Made by a program: the position numbers and the translations under genes. A stretch of 23,546 nucleotides of DNA. Source: DASTPP01 sp035762175 (GTDB lineage: Bacteria; Myxococcota_A; Polyangia; Polyangiales; Polyangiaceae). Location of the stretch: contig DASTPP010000369.1 of assembly GCA_035762175.1 (NCBI GenBank), forward strand, positions 1-23,546, read 5' to 3'. Shown piece by piece: positions 14,468-22,028 of this stretch (the stretch's first letter is position 1; every line of letters begins with the position of its first letter). The notes beneath the pieces are model-generated. The model was not told the DNA's origin and ran no database searches. It saw only the letters and a list, made by a program, of their open reading frames with translations.

Positions 14468-15475
14468 ATGAACGCCCCCCTCGTGACGGTGACCCCTGCG
14501 GGCCTCTTCTGCGAACGGGGCGGCTTCTACATCGACCCCTGGCGCCCGGTCGATCGGGCGCTCTTGACGCACGCCCATTCCGACCACGCCCGCGCGGGCA
14601 TGGGCTCGTACCTGGCGGCCGCGCCCGGCCTCCCCTTGCTGCGCAAGCGCCTCGGCCCCGAGGCCCGCGTCGAGACCCTGCCCTACGGCGAGCGGGCCAC
14701 GCTGGGCGGCGTGCGCGTGTCGTTTCACCCCGCCGGGCACGTGCTCGGCTCGGCGCAAATTCGCCTCGAGGCGGGCGGCGAGGTCTGGGTCGTGACGGGC
14801 GACTTCAAGCGCGCGGCCGACCCGACCTGCGCCCCCTTCGAGATCGTGCGCTGCCACACGCTCATCACCGAGGCGACCTTCGCGCTGCCCATCTACCGCT
14901 GGGCCCCGGCCGCCGAGGTGGCGCGCGAGGCGCTTGCGTGGTGGGCCGAGGGGCAGAAGGCGGGGCGCAGCTCGATCCTCTTCTGCTACGCGCTCGGCAA
15001 GGCGCAGCGCCTCTTGGCCGAGCTCGGGCCCCTGCCCGACGGCCGGCCCGTGCTCACCCACGGCGCCGTCGAGGCCGTCGTCGCGTGCTACCGCGAGGCG
15101 GGCGTGGCGCTGCCGCCGACCCAGCAGGTCACCGCCGAGCTCGGGCGCGAGGCGCTCAAGGGCGCCCTCGTGCTCGCCCCGCCCTCGGCCGACGGCAGCC
15201 CCTGGCTGCGCCGCTTCGCCCCGTACGAGAGCGCCTTCGCCTCCGGCTGGATGCGCCTGCGCGGCGCCCGGCGCCGGCGCTCGGTCGACCGGGGCTTCGT
15301 GCTCTCCGACCACGCCGACTGGCCCGCGCTGTTTCAAACCGTGCGCGACAGCGGCGCCGAGCGGGTGCTCGCGACGCACGGCTACGCCGACGTCTTCGCC
15401 CGGGCGCTCGCCGAGGGCGGCCTCGACGCCCGCCCGCTCGAGACCGCCTTCGAGGGGGAGGCCGACGTCGCGTGA
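14468..15475 (+). CDS. Ligase-associated DNA damage response exonuclease (MBL fold, ExoMBL)
   Basis: A 335-residue metallo-beta-lactamase/beta-CASP-type nuclease of the ligase-associated family. Metal motifs are intact: THAHSDHARAG (H35, H37, D39, H40), PAGHVLGSAQ (H91), VTGDFKR (D112) and LSDHADW (D281, H282), with a late ATHG (H304). Homologues studied in Pseudomonas are manganese-dependent nucleases acting in a DNA-repair gene cluster. It is the first gene of a four-gene cassette; its TGA overlaps the GTG start of the ligase gene by 4 bp. The start ATG at 14468 fits the family N-terminus; no clear ribosome binding site precedes it. Cytoplasmic, no signal peptide. It is unrelated in function to the neighbouring MBL-like lipoprotein, which has a degraded motif. 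Confidence 0.92.
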   Translation: MNAPLVTVTPAGLFCERGGFYIDPWRPVDRALLTHAHSDHARAGMGSYLAAAPGLPLLRKRLGPEARVETLPYGERATLGGVRVSFHPAGHVLGSAQIRLEAGGEVWVVTGDFKRAADPTCAPFEIVRCHTLITEATFALPIYRWAPAAEVAREALAWWAEGQKAGRSSILFCYALGKAQRLLAELGPLPDGRPVLTHGAVEAVVACYREAGVALPPTQQVTAELGREALKGALVLAPPSADGSPWLRRFAPYESAFASGWMRLRGARRRRSVDRGFVLSDHADWPALFQTVRDSGAERVLATHGYADVFARALAEGGLDARPLETAFEGEADVA

Positions 15476-17211
15476 AGCGCCTCGCCGAGCTCTACGACCT
15501 GCTCGACGCGACCACCTCGACCAACGCCAAGGTGCGCGCCATCGCCGACTACGTGCGCTCGGCCGACCCGGCCGACGTCGCCTGGGGCCTCTTCGTGCTG
15601 ACCGGCCGCCGCCTCAAGCGCTTCGTCTCGCCCGTCTCGCTGCGGGTGTGGGCGGCCGAGGCCGCGGGGGTGCCGATCTGGCTCGCCGAAGAGAGCCATA
15701 CCGCGGTCGGCGACTCGGCCGAGACCGCGTCGCTGCTCTTCGACCTCGCGCCCGGCGCGGCAACGCCCGTCGAGGCAGCGCCGGCCGAGGCCTCGCCGGG
15801 CGGGGCGGCGCCGGCCGAGGCCCTGCCGCCCGCCGCCCCGCCGCCGGACGACGTGCGGCCCGGGGCCCCGCCGACCGACGTCTTGCCGCTGCACCGCTGG
15901 GTGGTCGAGCGCCTCTTGCCGCTCTACAAAGACGACGACGAGGCGCGGCGCGCCAAGGTGCTCGCCTGGTGGCGCGAGCTCGACGGGCGTTCGCGTTACG
16001 TGCTGAACAAGCTGATGACGGGCTCGCTGCGCGTCGGCGTCTCGCGCACGCTCGTCGCGCGGGCGGTGGCCGAGGTCGCGGGCGCGCCGCAGGCCGTCAT
16101 CGAGCACCGGCTGACCGGCCCCTGGGAGCCCACGCCCGCCTTCGTCGCGGCCTTGCTCTCGGGGCAGGGCGCCGAAGAGAGCCCGACCAAGGCCTACCCC
16201 TTCTACCTCGCCTCGCAGCTCGAGGGGCCGCCGGCCTCGCTCGGCGAGCGGCGCGAGTGGCAGGCCGAGTGGAAGTGGGACGGCATCCGGGCGCAGCTCT
16301 TGCGCCGGGGCGGGCAGGTGCACCTCTGGTCGCGCGGCGAAGAGCTCGTCACCGAGCGCTTCCCCGAGGTGACGGCGGCGGCCGCCACGATCGCCGAGGG
16401 CGCGGTGCTCGACGGCGAGCTGCTCGCCTACCGCGACGGGGCGCCCTTGCCCTTCGCGCTCTTGCAGAAGCGCATCGGCCGCCTCAAGCTCGGCCCCGCG
16501 GTCTTGCGCGAGGCGCCGGTGGTCTTTCTCGCCTACGATCTGCTCGAAGAGGGGGGCGTCGATCGGCGCGCCCTGCCGCTCGCCGAGCGGCGCGCGCGCC
16601 TCGAGCGCGTGGTGCGGGCGGCGGCCCCGCCGGGCGGCGGCGGCCCGCTGCTCGTGTCGCCGGTGCTCGCCGAAGACACCTGGGAGGGGCTCGAGCGGGC
16701 GCGCGAGGGCTCGCGGGCGCGGGGGGTCGAGGGGCTGATGCTCAAGCGGCTCGCCTCGCCCTACGGGGTCGGCCGCCGGCGGGGCGACTGGTGGAAGTGG
16801 AAGATCGACCCCTTGCACGTCGACGCGGTGCTCGTCTACGCGCAGGCCGGCACGGGCAAGCGCGCCAACCTCTTCACCGACTACACCTTCGCGGTGTGGA
16901 AGGGCGCCGAGCTCGTGCCGGTCGCGAAGGCGTACTCGGGGCTCGACGACGCCGAGATCGCGAAGCTAGACAGGTGGATCCGGGCGAACACCCGCGAGCG
17001 CTTCGGCCCGGTGCGGGTGGTCGAGCCGGCGCACGTCTTCGAGCTCGCGTTCGAGGGCGTGCAGGCGTCGCCCCGGCACAAGTCGGGCGTCGCGTTTCGC
17101 TTCCCGCGCATCGCGCGCTGGCGTACCGATAAGCGGCCCGCCGACGCCGACACCCTCGAGACCGTGCACGCCCTCCTGCATGCGACCCGCCCGCCGAGCC
17201 CCCGCCCCTGA
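15472..17211 (+). CDS. ATP-dependent DNA ligase, cisplatin damage response type
   Basis: Seals DNA nicks by ATP-dependent adenylation. The 579 residues show an N-terminal DNA-binding domain (about 1-210), the nucleotidyltransferase domain with catalytic lysine in KWDGIR (K268), VLDGELLAY (D314-E316), EGLMLKR (420-426) and WWKWKIDP (440-447), then an OB domain (about 455-565) with VAKAYSGL and AFRFPRIARWRTDK. It matches the ligase-associated (TIGR04120-type) family, not LigD: no polymerase or phosphoesterase domains and no Ku gene nearby. Unusual is an Ala/Pro-rich insertion (about residues 93-138) inside the N-terminal domain, making it some 45 residues longer than typical. GTG start overlaps the exonuclease stop (GTGA); the 3' end overlaps the helicase start by 32 bp, so the cassette is tightly coupled. 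Confidence 0.94.
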   Translation: MKRLAELYDLLDATTSTNAKVRAIADYVRSADPADVAWGLFVLTGRRLKRFVSPVSLRVWAAEAAGVPIWLAEESHTAVGDSAETASLLFDLAPGAATPVEAAPAEASPGGAAPAEALPPAAPPPDDVRPGAPPTDVLPLHRWVVERLLPLYKDDDEARRAKVLAWWRELDGRSRYVLNKLMTGSLRVGVSRTLVARAVAEVAGAPQAVIEHRLTGPWEPTPAFVAALLSGQGAEESPTKAYPFYLASQLEGPPASLGERREWQAEWKWDGIRAQLLRRGGQVHLWSRGEELVTERFPEVTAAAATIAEGAVLDGELLAYRDGAPLPFALLQKRIGRLKLGPAVLREAPVVFLAYDLLEEGGVDRRALPLAERRARLERVVRAAAPPGGGGPLLVSPVLAEDTWEGLERAREGSRARGVEGLMLKRLASPYGVGRRRGDWWKWKIDPLHVDAVLVYAQAGTGKRANLFTDYTFAVWKGAELVPVAKAYSGLDDAEIAKLDRWIRANTRERFGPVRVVEPAHVFELAFEGVQASPRHKSGVAFRFPRIARWRTDKRPADADTLETVHALLHATRPPSPRP

Positions 17212-19783
17212 CGCCGCGCCCCGGCCCTTGCCCCGCTGGCTGCGGCGCTCGCTCTTCCACCCGCCGCCCCTCGCGTCGGCGCGGGCCTCGGCCGAGCCCG
17301 ACGCCGCGCCGCGCCCGCGCCGCGTGCCGAGGCGCCGCGCGCCGCTCGCGCCGCCCCCGCCGGGCGCCGCGCTCGAGCAGCTGCGGGGCTGGTTCCTCGC
17401 GCAGGGCTGGGCGCCCTTCGCCTTTCAAGAAGAGGCGTGGGCGGCCTACCGGGCGGGCAAGAGCGGGCTTGTGCACGTGCCGACCGGGGCGGGCAAGACC
17501 TACGCGGCCTACTTCGGCCCGCTCGCCGAGGCGCTCGAGGGCGGGCGGCGGGGGCTTCAGATCGTCTACGTCACGCCGCTCCGGGCCGTCTCGCGCGACA
17601 TCGAGCTCGCGCTCCGGGCGCCGGTCGAGGCGCTCGGCTACGGGCTCGAGGTCGAGAGCCGCACGGGCGACACGAGCTCGTCGGCGCGGCAGCGGCAGCG
17701 GCGGCTGCCGCCCGAGGTGCTCATCACCACGCCCGAGTCGCTCTCGCTCTTGCTCTGCCAGGCCGACGCCGCGGCCTTCTTCGGCGGCCTGCGGGCGGTG
17801 CTCGTCGACGAGTGGCACGAGCTCTTGTCGACCAAGCGCGGCACGCAGGTCGAGCTCGCGCTGGCGCGGCTGCGGCGCTTCGCGCCGGGCCTGCGAACGT
17901 GGGCGATGTCGGCGACGCTCGCCAACCTGGGCGAGGCGGCGCGGGCGGCGGCCGGCGAGGGCTCCGAGCCCGCGCTCGTCACGGCGTCGCTCGCGCGGCC
18001 CGTGAACGTCACGACGCTCGTGCCGCCCGAGGTCGACGCCTTCCCCTGGGCGGGGCACCTGGGCCTGACGATGCTCGAGCCCGTGCTCGAGGTGCTCTCG
18101 GGCCGGGGCACGACGCTCGTCTTCACCAACACGCGCGCCCAGGCCGAGCGCTGGTACCAGGCCATCGCCGAGGCGCGGCCCCGCTGGCGCGACAAGCTCG
18201 CGCTGCACCACGGCTCGCTCGACCGCGACGAGCGCGAGCGGGTCGAGGCGGGGCTGAAGGCGGGCACCTTCCGGGCCGTGGTGGCGACCTCGTCGCTCGA
18301 CCTCGGGGTCGACTTCGCGCCCGTCGAGCGCGTCGTGCAGATCGGCTCGCCCAAGGGGGTCGGGCGCCTCCTGCAGCGCGCGGGGCGGGCGGCGCACCGG
18401 CCGGGGGCGCCGAGCGAGCTCTGGCTCGTGCCGACGCACGCGCTCGAGCTCGTCGAGATCGCGGCCGCGCGCTCGGCCCTCGCCCGCGGCGCCGTCGAGG
18501 CCCGCGCGCCGCTCGACCGGCCCCTCGACGTGCTCGCCCAGCACCTCGTCACCTGCGCGCTCGGGGGCGGCTTCCGGCCCGACGAGCTCTACGACGAGGT
18601 GCGCGGCACGTCGGCCTACGCCTCGCTCTCGCCCGACGAGTTCGGCTGGGTGCTCTCGCTCGTGCGCGACGGCGGCAAGGCGCTCTACGCCTACGCCGAC
18701 TACCACAAGATCGCCGAGCGCGAGGGGCGGTACGTGATGGGCGAGGGCCGGCTCGCGCGCCTGCACCGGGCGAGCGTCGGCACCATCGTGGCCGAGGGCG
18801 TCGTCCACGTGCGGCTGCGGGGCGGCGCGACGCTCGGCACGGTCGAAGAGGGCTTCGTCTCGCGGCTCAAGCCGGGCGACACCTTTCTCTTCGCCGGGCG
18901 GCCGCTCGCCTTCGTGCGCCTGCGCGACAACGTCGCCGAGGTGCGCCCGGCGCCGGGGCGCGCGGGCCAGACGCCGCAGTGGCACGGCGGCCGCCACCCG
19001 CTCTCGCCCTCGCTCGCCGAGGCGCTGCGGGCCGAGTTCGGGCGCGCGGCGCGCGGCCTCGCCGAGGGGCCCGAGATGCGGGCGGCCGGGCCCATCCTCG
19101 CGGCGCAGGCGGCCCTCTCGGCGCTGCCCCGCGAGGGGCAAGTGCTCGCCGAGGTCTGCGAGACGCGCGAGGGCCACCACCTCTTCGTCTACCCCTTCGA
19201 GGGGCGCCTCGTGCACGAGGGGCTCGCCGCCCTGCTGGCCCTGCGCCTGTCGCGCGCGCGGCCCGCCACCTTCTCGCTCGCGGTCAACGACTACGGCCTC
19301 GAGCTGCTCTGCCCCGAGCGCTTCCCCTTCGCGGAGGCGCTGCGCTCGCGCGCGACCTTCGACGAGCGCGGCCTCGACGACGACGTCGCCGAGAGCGTCA
19401 ACGTCACCGAGCTCGCCAAGCGGCAGTTCCGCGAGGTGGCGCGCGTCGCGGGGCTCGTGCACCAGGGCTTCGCCGGCCAGCAGAAGAGCGCGCGGCAACT
19501 CCAGGCGAGCTCGGGGCTCATCTACGAGGTCTTCCGGCGCCACGACCCCGACAACCTGCTGCTCGCGCAGGCCCGCCGCGAGGTCGTCGAGCGGCAGTTC
19601 GAGCGCGAGCGCCTGCGCTCGGCCCTCGCGCGCCTGCGCGCGAGCGAGTGGGTGCTGCGCCCCGTCTCGCGCCCGACGCCCCTCGGCTTCCCGCTGCTCG
19701 TCGAGCGCCTCGCCGCGACGCTCTCGAGCGAGACGCTCCTCGAGCGCGTCGAGCGCATGAAGCGCCAGTGGGCGGCCCCGTGA
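17180..19783 (+). CDS. Ligase-associated DEXH-box helicase (Lhr-core type)
   Basis: A 3'-5' ATP-dependent DNA helicase of the Lhr family, 867 residues. Motifs: Walker A PTGAGKT (101-107), VTPLRAV (131-137), TTPESL (183-188), DEWH (210-213), SAT (244-246), VFTNTRAQAE (314-323), ATSSLDLGVDF (369-379) and QRAGRAAHR (399-407). A winged-helix and the long Lhr-core C-terminal region follow, with GTVEEGFVSRLKPGDTFLFAG near residue 555 (described as two parts: GTVEEGFVS and LKPGDTFLFAG). The first 60 residues are Pro/Arg low complexity. The ATG at 17180 overlaps the ligase gene by 32 bp; GTG at 17324 is an alternative that removes the overlap and most of the tail. The 3' end overlaps the PdeM gene by 4 bp. 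Confidence 0.93.
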   Translation: MRPARRAPAPDAAPRPLPRWLRRSLFHPPPLASARASAEPDAAPRPRRVPRRRAPLAPPPPGAALEQLRGWFLAQGWAPFAFQEEAWAAYRAGKSGLVHVPTGAGKTYAAYFGPLAEALEGGRRGLQIVYVTPLRAVSRDIELALRAPVEALGYGLEVESRTGDTSSSARQRQRRLPPEVLITTPESLSLLLCQADAAAFFGGLRAVLVDEWHELLSTKRGTQVELALARLRRFAPGLRTWAMSATLANLGEAARAAAGEGSEPALVTASLARPVNVTTLVPPEVDAFPWAGHLGLTMLEPVLEVLSGRGTTLVFTNTRAQAERWYQAIAEARPRWRDKLALHHGSLDRDERERVEAGLKAGTFRAVVATSSLDLGVDFAPVERVVQIGSPKGVGRLLQRAGRAAHRPGAPSELWLVPTHALELVEIAAARSALARGAVEARAPLDRPLDVLAQHLVTCALGGGFRPDELYDEVRGTSAYASLSPDEFGWVLSLVRDGGKALYAYADYHKIAEREGRYVMGEGRLARLHRASVGTIVAEGVVHVRLRGGATLGTVEEGFVSRLKPGDTFLFAGRPLAFVRLRDNVAEVRPAPGRAGQTPQWHGGRHPLSPSLAEALRAEFGRAARGLAEGPEMRAAGPILAAQAALSALPREGQVLAEVCETREGHHLFVYPFEGRLVHEGLAALLALRLSRARPATFSLAVNDYGLELLCPERFPFAEALRSRATFDERGLDDDVAESVNVTELAKRQFREVARVAGLVHQGFAGQQKSARQLQASSGLIYEVFRRHDPDNLLLAQARREVVERQFERERLRSALARLRASEWVLRPVSRPTPLGFPLLVERLAATLSSETLLERVERMKRQWAAP

Positions 19784-20481
19784 GGCGGCCCGCGGCGCGC
19801 CGCGGCGGCCGGGGCGACGCGGCCCCGCCCCCCCCGGGCGCGGCGGCCGAGGTCCGCGTCGCCGGCGAGCGGCTCGAGCTCCTCGCCGAGCGCGCCCTGC
19901 ACTGGCCCGCGCGCCGGGCGCTGCTCGTCGCCGACCTGCACTGGGGCAAGACCGAAACATTCCGCGCCCACGGCATCGCCCTGCCCGACGGCACCCTCGG
20001 CGGCGACCTCGGGCGCCTCGCGGCCGCCCTCGAGCGGACCGGGGCACGCCGCGTCATCGTGTTGGGCGATCTCATCCACCATGCCACCGGCCTGACGCCC
20101 GCGCTCATCGACGCCATCGTCGCCTTCCGCCGACGTATGCCCTTTGAGCTCGTGCTTGTACGTGGAAACCACGACAAGGCGAGTCTTACCTTTCCGGCCT
20201 CGTGGGGCGTCGAGATCGTCGAGCGCGAGCTCGAGGACGGTCCCTTTCTCTTGCGCCACGAGCCCGTGGCCGCCGAGGGGCGCTACGTCTGGGCCGGGCA
20301 CCTGCACCCGCAGGTGCGCCTCGTCGGCCGCGGCGACTCGCTCACCCTGCCTTGTTTTCACCTGGGCCGCGGCGTCGGCGTGCTGCCCGCCTTCAGCGAA
20401 TTCACCGGCGGCCTGCTCGTGCGCCGCCGCCCCGGCGAGCGCGTCTTCGCCCTGGTCGAGGGCCACGTCGTCGAGACCTGA
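19780..20481 (+). CDS. pdeM: Ligase-associated metallophosphoesterase PdeM
   Basis: A 233-residue calcineurin-like phosphoesterase, last gene of the ligase-associated cassette. All metal motifs are seen: ADLHWGK (51-57), GDLIHH (96-101), RGNHD (128-132), the RHEP histidine (H160) and GHLHP (173-177). The DLHWGK/FRAHG start (D52, H54 onward) is characteristic of PdeM. Family members are described as nucleases acting with the helicase, ligase and MBL exonuclease. The GTG at 19780 overlaps the helicase TGA (GTGA), the same junction type as between exonuclease and ligase. The first 20 residues are a Pro/Arg/Gly-rich extension, so an internal start cannot be excluded. It converges on the alpha/beta hydrolase gene, 31 bp apart, with a GC hairpin in the gap. 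Confidence 0.92.
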   Translation: MRRPAARRGGRGDAAPPPPGAAAEVRVAGERLELLAERALHWPARRALLVADLHWGKTETFRAHGIALPDGTLGGDLGRLAAALERTGARRVIVLGDLIHHATGLTPALIDAIVAFRRRMPFELVLVRGNHDKASLTFPASWGVEIVERELEDGPFLLRHEPVAAEGRYVWAGHLHPQVRLVGRGDSLTLPCFHLGRGVGVLPAFSEFTGGLLVRRRPGERVFALVEGHVVET

Positions 20482-20492
20482 CGAGAGCGGGT

Positions 20493-20509
20493 GGGCCCGC
20501 GCCGGGCCC
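20493..20509. terminator. GC hairpin in the 31-bp gap between convergent genes
   Basis: GGGCCC (20493-20498), 5-nt loop, GGGCCC (20504-20509) form a perfect 6-bp stem. It fills the gap between the pdeM stop and the alpha/beta hydrolase stop and could act as a bidirectional terminator. There is no T-run on either strand, so it may depend on Rho or serve only as a 3' stabiliser. Confidence 0.35.
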
Positions 20510-20512
20510 CCC

Positions 20513-21310
20513 TTACGTCGGCCCGCCCGCGGCCCGCACGAACGCGGCGACATGTCGGAGCGTCGCTTCGTGGCAGAAAAGATCATTGTGCGCGGCCCCC
20601 TCGACGAGCTCGAGGCGCGCCGCGGGGAAGGCGCCCGCGAGCGCGTGCCCCATCGCCGCGGGCACCACGCCGTCGCGCGTGCCGTGCACGATGAGCACCG
20701 GCTGGCGGATCGAGGGGGCCTTGGCCAGGTTGTCGAAGCGGTCGTGCACCATCCAGCGCAGGGGCAAGACGGGCACGAAGCGGGCCGCGAGCGCGGGCAC
20801 CGACGTGAAGGGCGCGAGCAAGACCAGGCCCCGGCCGTGGCCCCGGAGGGCCATCTCGGTCGCCACCGCGGCGCCGAGCGACTGGCCCTGCAAGACGAGG
20901 CGCCCCGGGTCGACGCCCTCGGCCGCCCGGACCAGGCCGATCGCGCGCTCGGCGACGTGGTAGAGCGCGCCCTCCGACGGCCGCTCGCGCGCGGCCAGGC
21001 CGTAGCCCGGGTATTCGACGAGCGCGACGCCGAGACCGAGCTCGCGCAGGCACTGAGCGAGGGGCACGCTGTCGGCGACCTGTTCGCCGTTGCCGTGAAA
21101 ATGCACCACGGTTACAGCGCCGGGGGGGCCGGGCACGAGCAGCACGTGCACGTCGGGCACGCCCTTGACGCGCGCCGTATGGAGGTGCCCGCCGCGCAAT
21201 TCGGCGGGCCGCGCCGAGCGCGGGGCGGGGTAGAGAAAGGCCCTTTGCAGCCCGTACGCGGTCAACGAGCAGACCGCGTAGCCGAGAGCGAGGGAGGCGA
21301 GAGGGTGCAT
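20513..21310 (-). CDS. Alpha/beta hydrolase, membrane-anchored
   Basis: A 265-residue serine hydrolase of the FrsA/ABHD (BEM46-like) type. The oxyanion-region HGNG (72-75), nucleophile elbow GQSLG (142-146, Ser144), acid in HGTRDGVVP (D213) and histidine in GAAHNDL (H241) give a complete triad. The N-terminus (about 3-24) is hydrophobic without a cleavage site, followed by QRAFLYPAP, a layout typical of family members with an N-terminal membrane anchor. The substrate is unknown; esters or lipids are plausible. The ATG at 21310 lacks a clear Shine-Dalgarno. It is divergent from the XRE regulator gene, sharing a 168-bp promoter region, so the regulator could control it. It ends with TAA close to the convergent pdeM end. 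Confidence 0.88.
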   Translation of the reverse strand: MHPLASLALGYAVCSLTAYGLQRAFLYPAPRSARPAELRGGHLHTARVKGVPDVHVLLVPGPPGAVTVVHFHGNGEQVADSVPLAQCLRELGLGVALVEYPGYGLAARERPSEGALYHVAERAIGLVRAAEGVDPGRLVLQGQSLGAAVATEMALRGHGRGLVLLAPFTSVPALAARFVPVLPLRWMVHDRFDNLAKAPSIRQPVLIVHGTRDGVVPAAMGHALAGAFPAARLELVEGAAHNDLFCHEATLRHVAAFVRAAGGPT

Positions 21311-21349
21311 GGCGTAGGGGGGGCGGGTAGGGAAGATCCCCCCCGTGTG

Positions 21350-21359
21350 ATGCTAGAGT
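21350..21359 (+). promoter_or_regulatory. Extended -10 promoter candidate for the XRE gene
   Basis: TGCTAGAGT (21351-21359) matches the extended -10 form TGnTAnAnT. It lies between the divergent hydrolase and XRE genes. Transcription would begin near 21366 and run through the operator candidate, giving a leader of about 110 nt. No convincing -35 is present, which extended -10 promoters tolerate. Confidence 0.35.
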
Positions 21360-21425
21360 TGTTGCGCCCGCTCGTCGAACGCAGACCGGGTTCGGGGGGT
21401 TGGAATAATCCTACCTTTTCGGCCA

Positions 21426-21467
21426 CGACAAGGCCGCAGAGCCTTGCATTAGTCGAGGGCCTTGTCG
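21426..21467 (+). promoter_or_regulatory. Operator candidate upstream of the XRE gene: three half-sites
   Basis: CAAGGC (21429-21434), 6 bp, GCCTTG (21441-21446) form a perfect dyad with N6 spacing. A third GCCTTG (21459-21464) follows after 12 bp. The outer pair is part of a longer perfect 10-bp inverted repeat, CGACAAGGCC (21426-21435) and GGCCTTGTCG (21458-21467). The block ends 11 bp before the ATG at 21479 and covers the region ahead of the ribosome binding site, fitting autoregulation by the XRE protein. Confidence 0.6.
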
Positions 21468-21478
21468 AAGATCGCATC

Positions 21479-21931
21479 ATGAAGACGTCGTTGTCGGGAA
21501 TCACCAAACGACCGAGCGATCGCGATCGATCGTCGCTGCGAAAGAGGGTCGGCGTGTTCGTGCGCAAGCGGCGCGAAGAGCTCGGCCTCTCGCAGGGCGA
21601 CGTGATCCGGGCGCTCGGTTACGTGAGCCGCAACAGCGTCAGCAACATCGAGACCGGCCGCGAGGGCCTGCCCGCCAAGCGCATCTACGCGTGGGCCGAC
21701 CTGCTGCAGGTCCCGCACGACGCCTTCTACCGCTTCGCCACCGGCGAGACCCGCCGGATGGAGCTCGACGGCGGCGCCCCCCCCGCGCCCGCCAGCGGCA
21801 ACGGGTCGCTCAGCGCCGCCGAGCTCGAGCTGCTCGAGGCGTACCGCTCGCTGCCGTCGAAGCTGCAGCGGCAGCTGCGCACGCAGGCGCGCGAGTACTC
21901 CGCGAGCCTCGGCCCAGCGCACGCGCGCTAG
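21479..21931 (+). CDS. XRE-family helix-turn-helix regulator
   Basis: A 150-residue regulator. The lambda-repressor-type helix-turn-helix spans about residues 24-85: VGVFVRKRREELGLSQGDV, then ALGYVSRNSVSNIETG, with the recognition-helix region at SRNSVSNIE. A basic N-terminal tail (1-23) and a variable linker (95-112) flank it. The C-terminal 35 residues form a likely helix (AAELELLEAYRSLPSKLQRQ) that could serve dimerisation. No metal, protease or ligand domain is visible. The ATG at 21479 has GAAG (21467-21470) 8 nt upstream. Three CAAGGC/GCCTTG half-sites lie immediately before it. It is divergent from the alpha/beta hydrolase gene and has no adjacent toxin-like gene, so a toxin-antitoxin role is not supported. 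Confidence 0.9.
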   Translation: MKTSLSGITKRPSDRDRSSLRKRVGVFVRKRREELGLSQGDVIRALGYVSRNSVSNIETGREGLPAKRIYAWADLLQVPHDAFYRFATGETRRMELDGGAPPAPASGNGSLSAAELELLEAYRSLPSKLQRQLRTQAREYSASLGPAHAR

Positions 21932-21937
21932 TTTCGT

Positions 21938-21968
21938 CCGCCCGAAACCCGGGCCGGGTTTCGGGCGG
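21938..21968. terminator. Hairpin between convergent XRE and otsB genes
   Basis: A perfect 13-bp stem: CCGCCCGAAACCC (21938-21950), loop GGGCC, GGGTTTCGGGCGG (21956-21968). It starts 6 bp after the XRE stop and lies about 60 bp before the otsB stop on the other strand, so it can terminate both messages. No T-run follows. The long perfect stem with an internal A/T block makes a structural role likely. Confidence 0.65.
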
Positions 21969-22028
21969 GCGGCGCTCGCTTTGATCCGTCTCGTGCCGCC
22001 GCGCGCGGTCGGCATTCGCCCGGCGGGG

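Noticed and set aside
16874..20047. A minus-strand open frame of more than 1000 codons opposite the ligase/helicase/PdeM genes
   Set aside because: It is antisense to three genes with full sets of catalytic motifs, translates to Arg/Glu/Ala/Gly-rich sequence with no recognisable domain, and is expected where third positions are almost all G or C.
21479..21931. XRE gene considered as an antitoxin of a toxin-antitoxin pair
   Set aside because: No small toxin-like gene is adjacent on either side; neighbours are an alpha/beta hydrolase and otsB.
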